Source: Planctomycetota bacterium (GTDB lineage Bacteria; Planctomycetota; Planctomycetia; Pirellulales; Lacipirellulaceae). From it: a stretch of 64,000 bases of DNA. The DNA lies in NCBI GenBank assembly GCA_029781135.1, contig JAKOXH010000055.1:1-64000 (forward strand), given 5' to 3'. This document shows, one piece after another, positions 35,319 through 46,201 of the stretch. Each line of letters opens with the position of its first letter. Position 1 is the first letter of the stretch. The position numbers and the translations under genes were made by a program. Under the pieces are notes generated by a model. The model was not told where the DNA came from, did not search any database, and worked only from the letters and a program-made list of their open reading frames with translations.

Positions 35319-36089
35319 TCAGTGAATCGACTCGCGTACAAGGGTCAGGTAGGCGCTACCCGCCAAAACCTGTCGAAGATCGGCTAATTCGCCGCCGTCA
35401 GGAAGGCACGGACCTATGCCGACAGTATCCGCCAGCAGTTGCAAGGCGACTCGTTGGCGAAAGCGGCGGAGGTCCATCCTTGTCTGTTTGCGAGCGTGGT
35501 GAGCGGTAGACAAGTTGCGAAGTTGTGACGGATCGTGGATCTGCAAATCGGCAATCCATCCGTCTCCCAACGGCGCTGTAACCAATCGATTTGGGTCGTC
35601 TTTGAGTACCTTGTTCTCGGCCGCCACTGTTACGCGTACCGGTGTGGCGACGGAAAGCACGCCGAGCCCCAAATCGATTTCGCACAGGTCTTCGCCCGGT
35701 CCCCGCTCAACGCCAACCTCTTGGGTGAGGACTTTGCAACACCTCCCGATGATTGCTGCGGCGAACGCGTCTAATCCGAAACGAACGAGCCGCTCATCAC
35801 TCGCCTTCTTCGTTTGCACCCACGAGTGCCCGGGAGAAAAGAGCCGGTCATCGGGAAAGGACTCGGTCACTTCGCCGACCGACAAGAGCGCGGTGCCGCG
35901 AGGCACCTGAAGCGTTGGACCTCGAAGCGCGGCATCCAAGGGGCAATGTTCGCAGTCCAAGTCGCGATCGCACAACTTGTAACTTAAGAGTCCCGCACTC
36001 ATCCAGATGCAGGGCAAAGTCCGTTGATTTGTAGTGAGTTGCACCACGGCGGCTGCTTTCCAGTTTGTGCGTTTTGCTGGTTCCGTCAC
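35319..36089 (-). CDS. GcvH-like protein with N-terminal cysteine motif, no lipoyl lysine, 256 aa
   Basis: The N-terminal part carries a cysteine group, CIWMSAGLLSYKLC and DLDCEHCPLDAALRG, that might bind a metal or a cluster. The centre is a GcvH-like fold (LFSPGHSWVQTKKASDERLV, RFGLDAFAAAIIGRCCKVLT, then VTAPLGDGWIADLQ). The usual lipoyl-lysine position lies in GLGVLSVATPVRVTV, which has no Lys. The predicted start is GTG 36089 with a weak ribosome binding site. It is the second GcvH-like gene in 2 kb and diverges from the histidine kinase gene by about 220 bases. A redox-sensing or scaffold role in that signalling system is inferred. Confidence 0.65.
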   Translation of the reverse strand: MTEPAKRTNWKAAAVVQLTTNQRTLPCIWMSAGLLSYKLCDRDLDCEHCPLDAALRGPTLQVPRGTALLSVGEVTESFPDDRLFSPGHSWVQTKKASDERLVRFGLDAFAAAIIGRCCKVLTQEVGVERGPGEDLCEIDLGLGVLSVATPVRVTVAAENKVLKDDPNRLVTAPLGDGWIADLQIHDPSQLRNLSTAHHARKQTRMDLRRFRQRVALQLLADTVGIGPCLPDGGELADLRQVLAGSAYLTLVRESIH

Positions 36090-36310
36090 TTCGTGATGCT
36101 GCTAGGACAATGGGAATTGCGGACCAAAAGATTCGGGATTTCAAAACCCACCGGGCTACCGCGCTCTAACATATTGCTATCACGAGAGTTATGAAAAATG
36201 ACTGTCATCCGGCGGTCAATTTGAAGGGCTCACTGAATGCGCTGAATATGTCAACGCACCGTTGAATATTGCAGCATTACGTGGTAGCCTATGAATGGGT
36301 CTTTCGACGG

Positions 36311-38002
36311 ATGTCACGGAAGATGCCGCAGACAGTTATGAAATCGCGACTCCCGAGTTTTCTGAACTCCTTGGTCCATTCACTGGGGATTCGTCTGTTG
36401 ATCCCTCTGTTCGTGACGGTCGGGATCACGCTGACAATCCACGCTCTGATCAGTTTTCGCTCCACCAAAGAACACTTCCTCGAGCTTGTCGAAGCCGACA
36501 TCGACCATTACGGCACCCTGATCAAGCGAGCCACGCGCGATGGGATGCTACTGAACTCAAAAGAAGAAGTTCAGGCTACTATCGAGCGACTGGGAGAGGG
36601 ACCTGAGCTATCCACGATTCGAGTCTACAACCTTAAGGGCAAGACAATGATGTCGGCCCACCAGGATGAGATTGGGAATCAGATGGATCTGGATTCGGAG
36701 ATCTGTTCGAATTGCCACTGCGCTGGCGGGGCGGGAGCCACGACGGCTCTGGAAAAGCGAAGCCTGGCACGCGTTCACAATCGGGAGGAAGTTCTCCGCA
36801 ATCTGTCGGTTATCAAGAACGAGCCATCTTGCAGTACGGCCGCCTGTCATGCTCATCCGGCCGAGCAGAGGGTTTTAGGCATTCTCGAAGTGGAGATGTC
36901 GATGACGCCGCTCGAGATGACACTGCAAACTTCGCAGCGACAATTCCTCTGGACGACACTGTTCTTGATCGCTGTCGTGGGAATTGTCGTTGCAGTCTTC
37001 GTTCGCCGCCTGGTCCAGCGTCCCGTGATGCAACTCTACGACGGAACGTTGAAGATCGCCGCTGGCCACCTGGAAACTCGTGTCGAGCCGCGCGGTCGTC
37101 ATGAACTGGCACGGCTGGCCGTCGCCTTCAATCAGATGGCGGCCGACCTCAGTGCCGCCCGGCGGGAAGTGACCGAGTGGTCTCAACACCTTGAAGAAAA
37201 GGTGATTGAGAAGACCGAGGAACTTAGCCGGGCTCAACGGCAGGTGCTGCACATGGAGAAGATGTCGTCGTTGGGGAAACTTTCGGCCACAGTTGCTCAC
37301 GAGTTAAACAACCCGCTTACCGGAATGCTCATGTATGCGCGACTTGTGCGCCGGGAACTTGGGCAGCAGCCGCTGACGGATAACATCCGAGAAGAGCTTT
37401 GCCGGTATCTCAGCTTAATGGAGAAAGAATGCAGCCGTTGCGGGGCAATCGTGCAAAACCTATTGCTGTTTGCTCGCCAAAAGGGAGCAGTCATGGCGGT
37501 CACCGACCTCAACGAGGTGGTTGATCAAGCCCTCATGCTCGTACGTCATCACCTGACGATCAGTGGCATCACACTAAGCAGCACTTTGCTTGAAGCGGAT
37601 AGCGAGATCGTTGCCGACGCCAGCCAATTGCGGCAGGCCTTGGTCGCGCTGTTTGTCAACGCCGTGGAGGCAATGGCTGGACAAGAGGGCGGCGCGCTGA
37701 CCGTGAATTTGCGCGGCACGTCGGACGAGGTTTTCATCGACGTGGGAGACACGGGCGTCGGGATTCCACCGGAAGTGCTGCCACATATTTTCGAACCTTT
37801 CTTTTCGACGAAGGATAAGGAAAGCGGCGTCGGTCTGGGGCTGGCAGTCGTGTACGGCATCGTGAAACGGCACGGCGGCCAAATTGAAGTCGAATCGCAG
37901 ATTGGCCAGCGGACTATTTTTCATCTCCGATTGCCACGGCACGCCGTGGCTACCGAAGAGGAGTCGGCAGCCGACACAAGTCATAGTCTACCGACGGCTT
38001 GA
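36311..38002 (+). CDS. Sensor histidine kinase with periplasmic c-haem motifs, 563 aa
   Basis: Membrane sensor that autophosphorylates and passes phosphate to a response regulator. TM1 (about 27-46) and TM2 (about 213-231) flank an extracytoplasmic domain holding CSNCH (132-136), a canonical CxxCH c-type haem site, and CSTAACH (174-180), a CxxxxCH variant. After TM2 come a HAMP linker, a HisKA domain (GKLSATVAHELNNPLTGMLM, with the phosphorylated His) and an HATPase domain (DTGVGIPPEVLPHIFEPFFS). ATG 36311 is chosen; an upstream TTG at 36269 is open. The partner gene follows 40 bases after the stop. The haem suggests redox or NO/O2 sensing. Confidence 0.9.
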   Translation: MSRKMPQTVMKSRLPSFLNSLVHSLGIRLLIPLFVTVGITLTIHALISFRSTKEHFLELVEADIDHYGTLIKRATRDGMLLNSKEEVQATIERLGEGPELSTIRVYNLKGKTMMSAHQDEIGNQMDLDSEICSNCHCAGGAGATTALEKRSLARVHNREEVLRNLSVIKNEPSCSTAACHAHPAEQRVLGILEVEMSMTPLEMTLQTSQRQFLWTTLFLIAVVGIVVAVFVRRLVQRPVMQLYDGTLKIAAGHLETRVEPRGRHELARLAVAFNQMAADLSAARREVTEWSQHLEEKVIEKTEELSRAQRQVLHMEKMSSLGKLSATVAHELNNPLTGMLMYARLVRRELGQQPLTDNIREELCRYLSLMEKECSRCGAIVQNLLLFARQKGAVMAVTDLNEVVDQALMLVRHHLTISGITLSSTLLEADSEIVADASQLRQALVALFVNAVEAMAGQEGGALTVNLRGTSDEVFIDVGDTGVGIPPEVLPHIFEPFFSTKDKESGVGLGLAVVYGIVKRHGGQIEVESQIGQRTIFHLRLPRHAVATEEESAADTSHSLPTA

Positions 38003-38042
38003 ATGATGCCGCTTGGCCCGCGGCAAGGAGTTTGTGAACAAC

Positions 38043-39386
<1,344 letters not shown>

Positions 39387-39425
39387 GCTCGACGCAATGA
39401 TCACTGACCGCAGCTGAGCCTTTTT
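39387..39425 (+). terminator. Likely intrinsic terminator after the response regulator
   Basis: AGGCTC starting just after the stop codon pairs with GAGCCT and is followed by TTTTT. The loop is long (about 25 bases), so the stem is weak, but position and T-run fit. Confidence 0.45.
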
Positions 39426-39569
39426 CATTCCACTTTTCTCATTGAGAGGCTGGACAAAATGACTTAGGTTCATTGACGTTGACCTCCTGCCGACAGGTTG
39501 TGCACAGGGAGCGTAAACGGTCGCTACCGCCCCGCCAGGGCGACAGGCGGATAATTGAAGGTGGGCTCA

Positions 39570-40130
39570 GTGGGCATCCTGCGATTAGTACCCATTTTGT
39601 GTGGCGATGCACGCGACCTTCTGCCACCGCTCGTCGAAGCGCTGGACAACTTATTCGGTCTGCAAATCGAGTTGCAGCCGCACTCGTTCGATCCTGAAAT
39701 CGCCTTTGACAGCTCGCGTGGTCAGTACAACTCGCGAGTCCTGCTTACCGAGTTACTCCGCGAAACGGATCCCGAGGACACACGCATTCTGGGAGTTGCC
39801 GGGGTGGACTTGTTCATCCCGGTTCTGACCTACGTGTTCGGCGAAGCGCAACTCGATGGGCGCGCCGCCGTCGTATCGATTCACCGCCTGGATTCTCAGC
39901 TCTACGGCTTGCCCCCCAACCGGCCTCTCCTGCTGCAACGCCTACGCAAAGAAGTAATCCACGAACTGGGCCACACGTACAACTTGTTGCACTGCCATCA
40001 ACACCGGTGTGTGATGATGAGTTCCACGTATGTCGAGGGCATCGACCTCAAATCGGATCGCTTCTGCGACCGCTGTCTCGCCCAACTGCGCCGAGCTAAG
40101 GTACCGGGCCGCGATGTCGCCGGCGCGTAA
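39570..40130 (+). CDS. amzA: Archaemetzincin-type zinc metallopeptidase, 186 aa
   Basis: A small metzincin-clan metalloprotease. The zinc motif is HELGHTYNLLHC (HExxHxxxxxHC), followed by the family's four-cysteine pattern CHQHRCVM and DRFCDRCLAQL, which binds a second zinc, and the Met-turn candidate VMMSS. Upstream DLFIPVLTYVFGEAQLDGRA is typical. GTG 39570 is chosen because GAAGG lies before it; TTG 39555 and GTG 39561 are alternatives. It follows the two-component system but after a terminator, so it may be independent. Archaemetzincins are common in archaea and scattered in bacteria; substrates are unknown. Confidence 0.85.
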   Translation: MGILRLVPILCGDARDLLPPLVEALDNLFGLQIELQPHSFDPEIAFDSSRGQYNSRVLLTELLRETDPEDTRILGVAGVDLFIPVLTYVFGEAQLDGRAAVVSIHRLDSQLYGLPPNRPLLLQRLRKEVIHELGHTYNLLHCHQHRCVMMSSTYVEGIDLKSDRFCDRCLAQLRRAKVPGRDVAGA

Positions 40131-40506
40131 AGTGCCAGAACCATGTCGGCGGGAAAACCAATTGCGATTTTGTCCGGCATCCGCGCTTGACTTCTTGGTC
40201 GGCCAACACTGAAGTCTCCCGCGAGACAACGACTGGCGGCTGGCAATGCTCACCATACAGGCACGTCTCCACGGTGTGCCGCCACTACTACAATCGCCGT
40301 TCTCCACAAAGTATTGATCCGCAAAACGACCACGATGCTGCTCTGAAGTCGTGGAATGAACAGCGATTAACCGATGTCGGCAAGGCATTCATCAATGAGG
40401 AAAGTAAATACAGATGCACGTTTTGCGTCGTTGCGATCATTTGTCTTTCGGCGTCGCATAATCGATTTGTCCTTGAGTATGCCCGCTGCAAATCGCCGCG
40501 ACGACT
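40131..40506. other. Intergenic stretch between convergent genes
   Basis: No family signature, RNA or clear terminator was recognised. Short ORFs on both strands have no good ribosome binding sites. The right end overlaps the 3' region of the alpha-galactosidase operon. Confidence 0.3.
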
Positions 40507-42642
40507 TCATTTCGTTGAGTCATCGAGTGGTTTGGCGTGCCGTGATTCTTTTGTGTACCGAATCAATACGGCACATGGCTGCGCAGGAAATGGGATCTTC
40601 AAACCGTTCGCGAGTAGCTCACGGCCGGATATGACTTCTGATTCCTTGGGTTTGTCGACGTCGGTTAAGCGATAAGTACTATTTTTGTCCAAGCCCACGA
40701 GTTTCAACTGCAGTGAATTGGTCGGACACATCGGACGCCGAAACGCTTGGATAATGCCAGTGCCGAGGTCCGGGCGGTCGAATTGCCAGGCAATCGTGTC
40801 GTTATCCGCGAGGCTGGATGGCGTGAGCGGATAGAAATCCCCCGCGTAGTTGGCGCGAAAGCCTTGGTACTCATCGAGCATTTGGTTCATGCGATTCCAG
40901 TTGGCCTGACTTTCGTTGAGGTTCATGGCCACGGTAAACACGGCCCCCAAGCCACTACGAAATGCGTAGGGCTCGGTCGTCACGGCACCCATACCATGGA
41001 AGGGAATCCAGTGCGAAAGCGCCCATTCTATCGCTTGATTGGCCGTCGCGTTCGCAAATCCGATGTCACTGCGAAACAGCGGCACCGAACGGCGAAGCAT
41101 CTCGAAATCGATGCGGCGGCCGCCGCTGGCACAGTTGTCGATGAGTAGTTTCGGGTGCTTGGCGAGGAGATCATCCCAGAACTGGTAGAGCCCGGTGACG
41201 TAACGAATCTCATTCATTCCCTGGCGGTCTTCGGCCTCGCCGCGTCGCCAGTAGTACACGGGGAACATATTAAAATCTTGCCGGTAGACATCGAACTGCA
41301 TTTCGTCGATCGCGCGGCTCACGTAATCGGTGAGCCATTTGCGGGCCGCTGGCTTGCCGAGATCAAGCAGGCGGAAGCCGTCGTGGTACATGTAGGTCAA
41401 TTCGTAGGGCAAATCGGTCGGCGGCTGGATGAGCCAGTCGGGATGGTTTTTGGCGAGCCAGGTGTCGGCCATCACACGCTCGGGCTCAAACCAGAGCAGG
41501 AATTTCATGTTGTGGCGATGGGCGGCCTCGCCGACCGGCCGCAGGCCGTGGGGGTAGCGCACGGGATCGGGATCGATATTGCCGACCGAGCGGGCCCAGT
41601 TCTTGTTGATCAAACTGAACCAACCGGTGTCGATCCACCAGGTATCGAACGGCGTGTGGAGTTGGGCCACGCGGTCGATCGCGGCCACCATGTTCGCCTC
41701 AGTCGTTTCTTCAAACGGATACGTGCCGTGGGCGGAGATGGAGAGCGGCACTTCCAGCGGCTTGCCGCCGGGGCGCGGCGTGTAATGTTCGCGCAATAGC
41801 GCACGCAGCAAGTTGTGGCCGCGGATTGGATCGGGGCCATTCCAAAACACCAGGAGAATGGCCGGCGTGCGAATCTCTTCGCCGGGGTGCAGTTTCAAAT
41901 GCGTATATTCCATGCCGGAGCGGATGTTCATGCGGCCATTTTCGGCGTGGCGGAAGCTGGCCGTCCATTGGCCGGTCCAGCCAATGCCGAGCATCAAACC
42001 ACCATCTTCGTTTTTGAGCAGGTTGAAAAATGGCAGATACCCGTCCGACGAACGGCCGCCAAACGATGTGAACGTCATCGTTTCGGCGGGGTTGAACGAG
42101 CGCGTTTCTAAGAGCCGAAAATCATCACTGCGTTCGTGCGAGCCGAGCGCATAGCGGAGGCTGAAGGGCGCGCCGGGTTTTGAGTTGGCGAAGTCCGCAT
42201 TCAGCGGCAAGATGCTCGGGAGAATCGGCGAATCGGCTGTGCCGTGGTTCTTCAACCGGAGCATCCACTCTACCGCGGGAAAGTCGCTATACTCGGTGAT
42301 CTCACAGGTAACGTGGAGTTTGTCGCCGGGTTCGGCGAATTCGACTTTGTATTGCGTTCCACCGGCGATCGGCTTGGCGGGCGAGATGGTTCTCTGCCAG
42401 TTCTTCAGCACGTCAATCGTATGGCGACCGCCGTAGACAAAGTCGAACGGATACGGGCCGTGGGAGCGAAGCGTCGTGGAAACCCAATCACGAGTTGCTG
42501 AAAGCTCAGCGGCAGTCGGCGTCGCGGCGGAAGTCATCGTGGGGCACGCGAGAGAACATACGACGACGGCGATCTGCAATGAGCGATGTGCGCGAACGTG
42601 CCGGTCATAACGCGGATGAATCAACATATAGGTAATGGGCAC
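40507..42642 (-). CDS. Secreted alpha-galactosidase-like GH36 enzyme, 711 aa
   Basis: Releases terminal alpha-galactosyl residues from oligosaccharides. A signal-like segment (SLQIAVVVCSLACPTMTSAA) indicates export. The catalytic barrel shows WWIDTGWFS, LLWFEPERVMADTWLAKNHP, the nucleophile region DVYRQDFN and the acid/base region CASGGRRIDFEML with LFRSD, all in the order of GH36 melibiases. The C-terminal beta domain closes with IRYTKESR. The start is GTG 42642, with ATG 42627 also possible. It is the last gene of the six-gene operon beginning at 49123. Thus the operon probably feeds on galactose-containing or related sugars; NAD use (GH4-like) is not suggested. Confidence 0.85.
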   Translation of the reverse strand: MPITYMLIHPRYDRHVRAHRSLQIAVVVCSLACPTMTSAATPTAAELSATRDWVSTTLRSHGPYPFDFVYGGRHTIDVLKNWQRTISPAKPIAGGTQYKVEFAEPGDKLHVTCEITEYSDFPAVEWMLRLKNHGTADSPILPSILPLNADFANSKPGAPFSLRYALGSHERSDDFRLLETRSFNPAETMTFTSFGGRSSDGYLPFFNLLKNEDGGLMLGIGWTGQWTASFRHAENGRMNIRSGMEYTHLKLHPGEEIRTPAILLVFWNGPDPIRGHNLLRALLREHYTPRPGGKPLEVPLSISAHGTYPFEETTEANMVAAIDRVAQLHTPFDTWWIDTGWFSLINKNWARSVGNIDPDPVRYPHGLRPVGEAAHRHNMKFLLWFEPERVMADTWLAKNHPDWLIQPPTDLPYELTYMYHDGFRLLDLGKPAARKWLTDYVSRAIDEMQFDVYRQDFNMFPVYYWRRGEAEDRQGMNEIRYVTGLYQFWDDLLAKHPKLLIDNCASGGRRIDFEMLRRSVPLFRSDIGFANATANQAIEWALSHWIPFHGMGAVTTEPYAFRSGLGAVFTVAMNLNESQANWNRMNQMLDEYQGFRANYAGDFYPLTPSSLADNDTIAWQFDRPDLGTGIIQAFRRPMCPTNSLQLKLVGLDKNSTYRLTDVDKPKESEVISGRELLANGLKIPFPAQPCAVLIRYTKESRHAKPLDDSTK

Positions 42643-42662
42643 TAGTCGATTTGCCCGGCAGC

Positions 42663-44075
42663 CTAATCGTTGAGCGATGGCAAGGGATTTTCCACGAGTT
42701 CACAAAGCGTGGTGAGCAGCGCGGCGGCGGTGGCGCCATCGACGATGCGGTGATCGAACGTGAGGCTAAGCGTGACGCGTTCGCGAACCTCGATGTGTCC
42801 GTCTACCACGGTCGGTTGCGGAGCGATGTGGCCCACGCCGAGGATCGCGGTTTGCGGCAAATTTAACAGGGGTGTGAAGGCCTCGACGCGGTAGCCACCG
42901 AGGTTCGTAACGGTAAATACCCCGCCACGCATTTCTTCGGATGTTAAACGACGCGACCGAGTTCGAGTGATGAGATCGGCTAAACGTTGACTTACCGTAG
43001 TAAGCGAAGATGCAGCGACGTCGCGCAATACGGGCGTGAACAGTCCGTGGGGCGTATCAACAGCAACGGCTATATCCAGCGAACTTGGAGAAACCAGGCC
43101 TTGATCCGTCCACTGTTGTAGAAGCGCGGGGTGCCGCGCGAGTGCCACGGCAGAGAGCTTTAGAAATAGGTCCGTGTAACTCGGTGCCAAAGTGCTCACC
43201 CTGGCGTTGGCCCTATTCTGATTGCGAAAGAATACGAGCGATGAGGCGTCCGCCGTGGCGGTCAATGTGACGGCGGCGGTTTGCTGGGCGGCGGCCAGCA
43301 TGCGCGCGGCGATTGTCTGGCGGAGGGACGTGATCGGCGTCCGTGCGGTGGTTATTGCGTTTGCGGCTGGCGTTGTCGTGTGCGCTGTCGCTTGCCGTAG
43401 AGTCGCCACCGCGATAACATCGCGCTCGCGAATTCGACCGCTCGATCCGGAAGCGGTAACTTCCGCCAGATTCACGCCGAGTGTTGCCGCAGCGCGAGCG
43501 GCGCGCGGGCTGACACGCAGAGTCTCATTGGCCATGACTGTTGGTGGAACGGTAGTCGGGCCATGCCCGGCCGCGCGTACATCCGTGGCGGCGAGGCGTT
43601 GTTTTGTGGCGCGCACTTGCTCGGCCTTGATCCCCAGTTCGCGCGCGAGGCGGCGGGCACTGGGTGTGACGGGCGTTCGCCGTCCTGCGCTGCTCGGCGT
43701 TTCAGATATAGGAGTGGTGTTGGGACGAGCCGGCTGGGGTGCCGCAACGGCTGGCGGGCAAGACGGTGCGGCACTTGCGGCGGCCGCCGCGGCAGTAGAA
43801 TTCGGTGACGCTGCAAATGGTGCTGCCTCGCCAGGCTGGCAAAGGTACGCGAGTCGGTCGCCAACGCGGACCGTGTCTCCCGGCGCTGGCCCGTTCGGCA
43901 TGATCCGCAGGATGCCGGCGTCGAACGATTCAACGGCTTGCACGGCCTTGTCGCCTTCGAGCTCAAAGAGGGCATCTCCCTCTTCCACGCGTTCGCCGTC
44001 CTGTTTGAGCCAGCGGCCGAATGTGCCTTCGTCCATCGACCAGCCGAGCCGTGGGATAGTGATTTCAATGGCCAT
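42663..44075 (-). CDS. 2-Oxoacid dehydrogenase E2 (dihydrolipoamide acyltransferase), 470 aa
   Basis: Core acyltransferase of a dehydrogenase complex. The lipoyl domain carries the modified Lys in ELEGDKAVQAVES. Two peripheral-subunit-binding-like segments follow (VTPSARRLARELGI and VSPRAARAAATLGV) separated by Ala/Pro/Thr-rich linkers. The catalytic domain ends with LTFDHRIVDGATAA, containing the active-site His and Asp. The gene follows the fused E1 by 15 bases. No E3 gene is in the window, so dihydrolipoamide dehydrogenase must come from elsewhere. Substrate is likely pyruvate or another short 2-oxoacid produced by the pathway. Confidence 0.95.
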   Translation of the reverse strand: MAIEITIPRLGWSMDEGTFGRWLKQDGERVEEGDALFELEGDKAVQAVESFDAGILRIMPNGPAPGDTVRVGDRLAYLCQPGEAAPFAASPNSTAAAAAASAAPSCPPAVAAPQPARPNTTPISETPSSAGRRTPVTPSARRLARELGIKAEQVRATKQRLAATDVRAAGHGPTTVPPTVMANETLRVSPRAARAAATLGVNLAEVTASGSSGRIRERDVIAVATLRQATAHTTTPAANAITTARTPITSLRQTIAARMLAAAQQTAAVTLTATADASSLVFFRNQNRANARVSTLAPSYTDLFLKLSAVALARHPALLQQWTDQGLVSPSSLDIAVAVDTPHGLFTPVLRDVAASSLTTVSQRLADLITRTRSRRLTSEEMRGGVFTVTNLGGYRVEAFTPLLNLPQTAILGVGHIAPQPTVVDGHIEVRERVTLSLTFDHRIVDGATAAALLTTLCELVENPLPSLND

Positions 44076-44090
44076 GATGGATCACGCTCT

Positions 44091-46145
44091 TCACTCGGCG
44101 GCAAGTTCGCGGATCGCCCGGACGATATCGGCGACTTGCGGCACAACGGCACTTTCGAGAACTGGGCTATAGGGCGTCGGGGTGTGACTGCCGTGGAGGC
44201 GGCGGATCGGGGCGTCGAGGTCGTCGAAACAATGTTCGACGATTTGGGCGGTAACCTCGGCACCGAGGCCAAACGGCGAAAACGTTTCATCGATAATAAC
44301 GAGGCGGCCCGTTTTGGCGACCGATCGGGCGATGGTGGCAACGTCGAGCGGGGCCACGGTCCGCGGGTCAATGATTTCAACCGAGATGTTCTCCTGGGCT
44401 AAAATCGCGGCTGCTTCGAGCGTGCGATAGACCATTTGCGCCAGGGCCACGACGGTAATGTCGGTGCCTTCCCGCAGAATAGCAGCCTGGCCGAAGGGGG
44501 TTTCATAATGTTCTTCGGGCACGTTGCCGCGGAGCGTGAGGATCTCACGGTGTTCGAGGAAGATCACCGGGTCTGGTGAGTTTAGGGCGTGGGCAAAAAG
44601 ACCCTTGGCGTCATAAGGTCGTGAGGGAACGACCACACGAAGGCCCGGGAAGTGGGCGTAAAGCGGATAGTAACTGCCGGAGTGGTGCGTGGCCGCCGAG
44701 TGGCCGATGCCGATGCAACCGCGCAAGACAACCGGCATTTTCAGCCGACCGTTTGACATGTACTGCACCTTGGCGATTTGGTTGAGGATTTCGCCCAGTG
44801 CGTCGAGGATGAAATCGGCGAACATGAAATCGATGACGGGCCGCGTGCCGGTCATGGCCGCCCCGGTACCGAGACCCACGAAGCCCCGTTCGCAAATCGG
44901 CGTATCGCGCAAGCGCTCGGGACCAAAACGGGCAAATAGATTCGTTGTGGTATTGAAATTGCCACCGCGTTCGCCAATGCCCTCGCCCAGGACGAAGATC
45001 GTTGGGTCGTGCTCCATCGCATGCGTGAGAGCAGCAAGCGTAGCTTCGGAGAAACTCATTTCACGTCCACCGGTCGGCAGTGCCGCCGATGCTGGCGTCG
45101 ACTTAACAGCGGCGGATACATTCTTGCCGGGAGGTTCATCGCGAAATTCACAAAACACGTGGCTGCACGCGCTTTCGGGCTCCGGGAATGGCGCGGCCTG
45201 CGCGAGTTGATGCGCCTGAGTAACGACCGCTGAGATGTCGTCTTCGAGGGCATCGAGTTCGGCCGCCTCGGCCGCCACCAATTCCTCGCGATCCCCAACC
45301 AAGACGCTGCGCAGGCGGCGAATGGGGCAGCGTTGTTTCCAACTCTCGACTTCTTCCCGCATGCGGTAGGTGAAGTCGACCATGCCCTCGGCATGAGGAC
45401 GAACGCGATAAGTCAGGCATTCGATGAGCGTGGCCCCGCCGCCGCGACGGGCACGGTCGATTGCTTCTTGAGCCGCTTGGTAGATGGCCAGCACATCGTT
45501 GCCATCCACTTCGATGCTGGGCAGGCCGTAGGCCAGGCCGCGATTGGCCACATGCGGGTTGCCGCTGGAGTAGCGGAACGGCACTTCCGTCGCATACTGG
45601 TTGTTCTCGCACACGAAAACCACCGGCAACTTCCAAATGCTTGCGAGGTTGAGGCCCTCGTGGAACGCGCCGTTGTTTACCGCGCCATCGCCAAAAAAGG
45701 CCACGGCCACCCGCTTCGTTTTGAGAAGTTTGAAGCTATACGCGGCTCCGGCGGCCTGCAGAATGCATGGTCCGACGATGCCGCTGGTGCCCATCATGCC
45801 GACTTCCGGCGCGAAGAGGTGCATGCTGCCACCGCGGCCGCGCGAACAACCGGTGACGCGGCCATAAAGTTCGGCAATGAGTTCTGCCGGCGGGACGCCT
45901 TTCGCCAGCGCATGGCCGTGGCCGCGATGCGTGCTGAACACAACATCGTCCGTGTTCAGATGGGCGCACACACCGACCGACACCGCTTCCTGGCCCACGC
46001 AGGTGTGGCAAGCGCCGTGCACTAGGCCCTGCTGATGCGATTTGGCGAGCTGCAATTCACACCGGCGCACGAGCAGCATGCGGCGGTAGAAATCCAATAG
46101 GACCTCGCGCTCAATGCCGTGCGTGGTGAATGCGGTCGATGCCAT
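44091..46145 (-). CDS. Fused 2-oxoacid dehydrogenase E1 alpha-beta, 684 aa
   Basis: Thiamine-diphosphate-dependent decarboxylating component. The alpha half shows CHTCVGQEAVSVG, THRGHGHALAKG, and the ThDP motif GDGAVNNGAFHEGLNLASI with VVFVCENNQYA. A linker of about 40 residues rich in Pro, Glu and Ala joins the beta half (EATLAALTHAMEHDPTIFVL, GEGIGERGG, FADFILDALGEILNQ, EIIDPRTVAPLDV). Alpha and beta are separate genes in most bacteria, but fusion is known. ATG 46145 is chosen; the 139 extra open codons upstream belong to the antisense of the neighbour. It lies between the FAH-family gene and E2 in the same operon. Confidence 0.9.
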   Translation of the reverse strand: MASTAFTTHGIEREVLLDFYRRMLLVRRCELQLAKSHQQGLVHGACHTCVGQEAVSVGVCAHLNTDDVVFSTHRGHGHALAKGVPPAELIAELYGRVTGCSRGRGGSMHLFAPEVGMMGTSGIVGPCILQAAGAAYSFKLLKTKRVAVAFFGDGAVNNGAFHEGLNLASIWKLPVVFVCENNQYATEVPFRYSSGNPHVANRGLAYGLPSIEVDGNDVLAIYQAAQEAIDRARRGGGATLIECLTYRVRPHAEGMVDFTYRMREEVESWKQRCPIRRLRSVLVGDREELVAAEAAELDALEDDISAVVTQAHQLAQAAPFPEPESACSHVFCEFRDEPPGKNVSAAVKSTPASAALPTGGREMSFSEATLAALTHAMEHDPTIFVLGEGIGERGGNFNTTTNLFARFGPERLRDTPICERGFVGLGTGAAMTGTRPVIDFMFADFILDALGEILNQIAKVQYMSNGRLKMPVVLRGCIGIGHSAATHHSGSYYPLYAHFPGLRVVVPSRPYDAKGLFAHALNSPDPVIFLEHREILTLRGNVPEEHYETPFGQAAILREGTDITVVALAQMVYRTLEAAAILAQENISVEIIDPRTVAPLDVATIARSVAKTGRLVIIDETFSPFGLGAEVTAQIVEHCFDDLDAPIRRLHGSHTPTPYSPVLESAVVPQVADIVRAIRELAAE

Positions 46146-46201
46146 GTAAGTGCGTTCTTTGTTTCGCGCTGTGATGTTGATGCGAAGGTCGGCGTTCGCG
46201 G

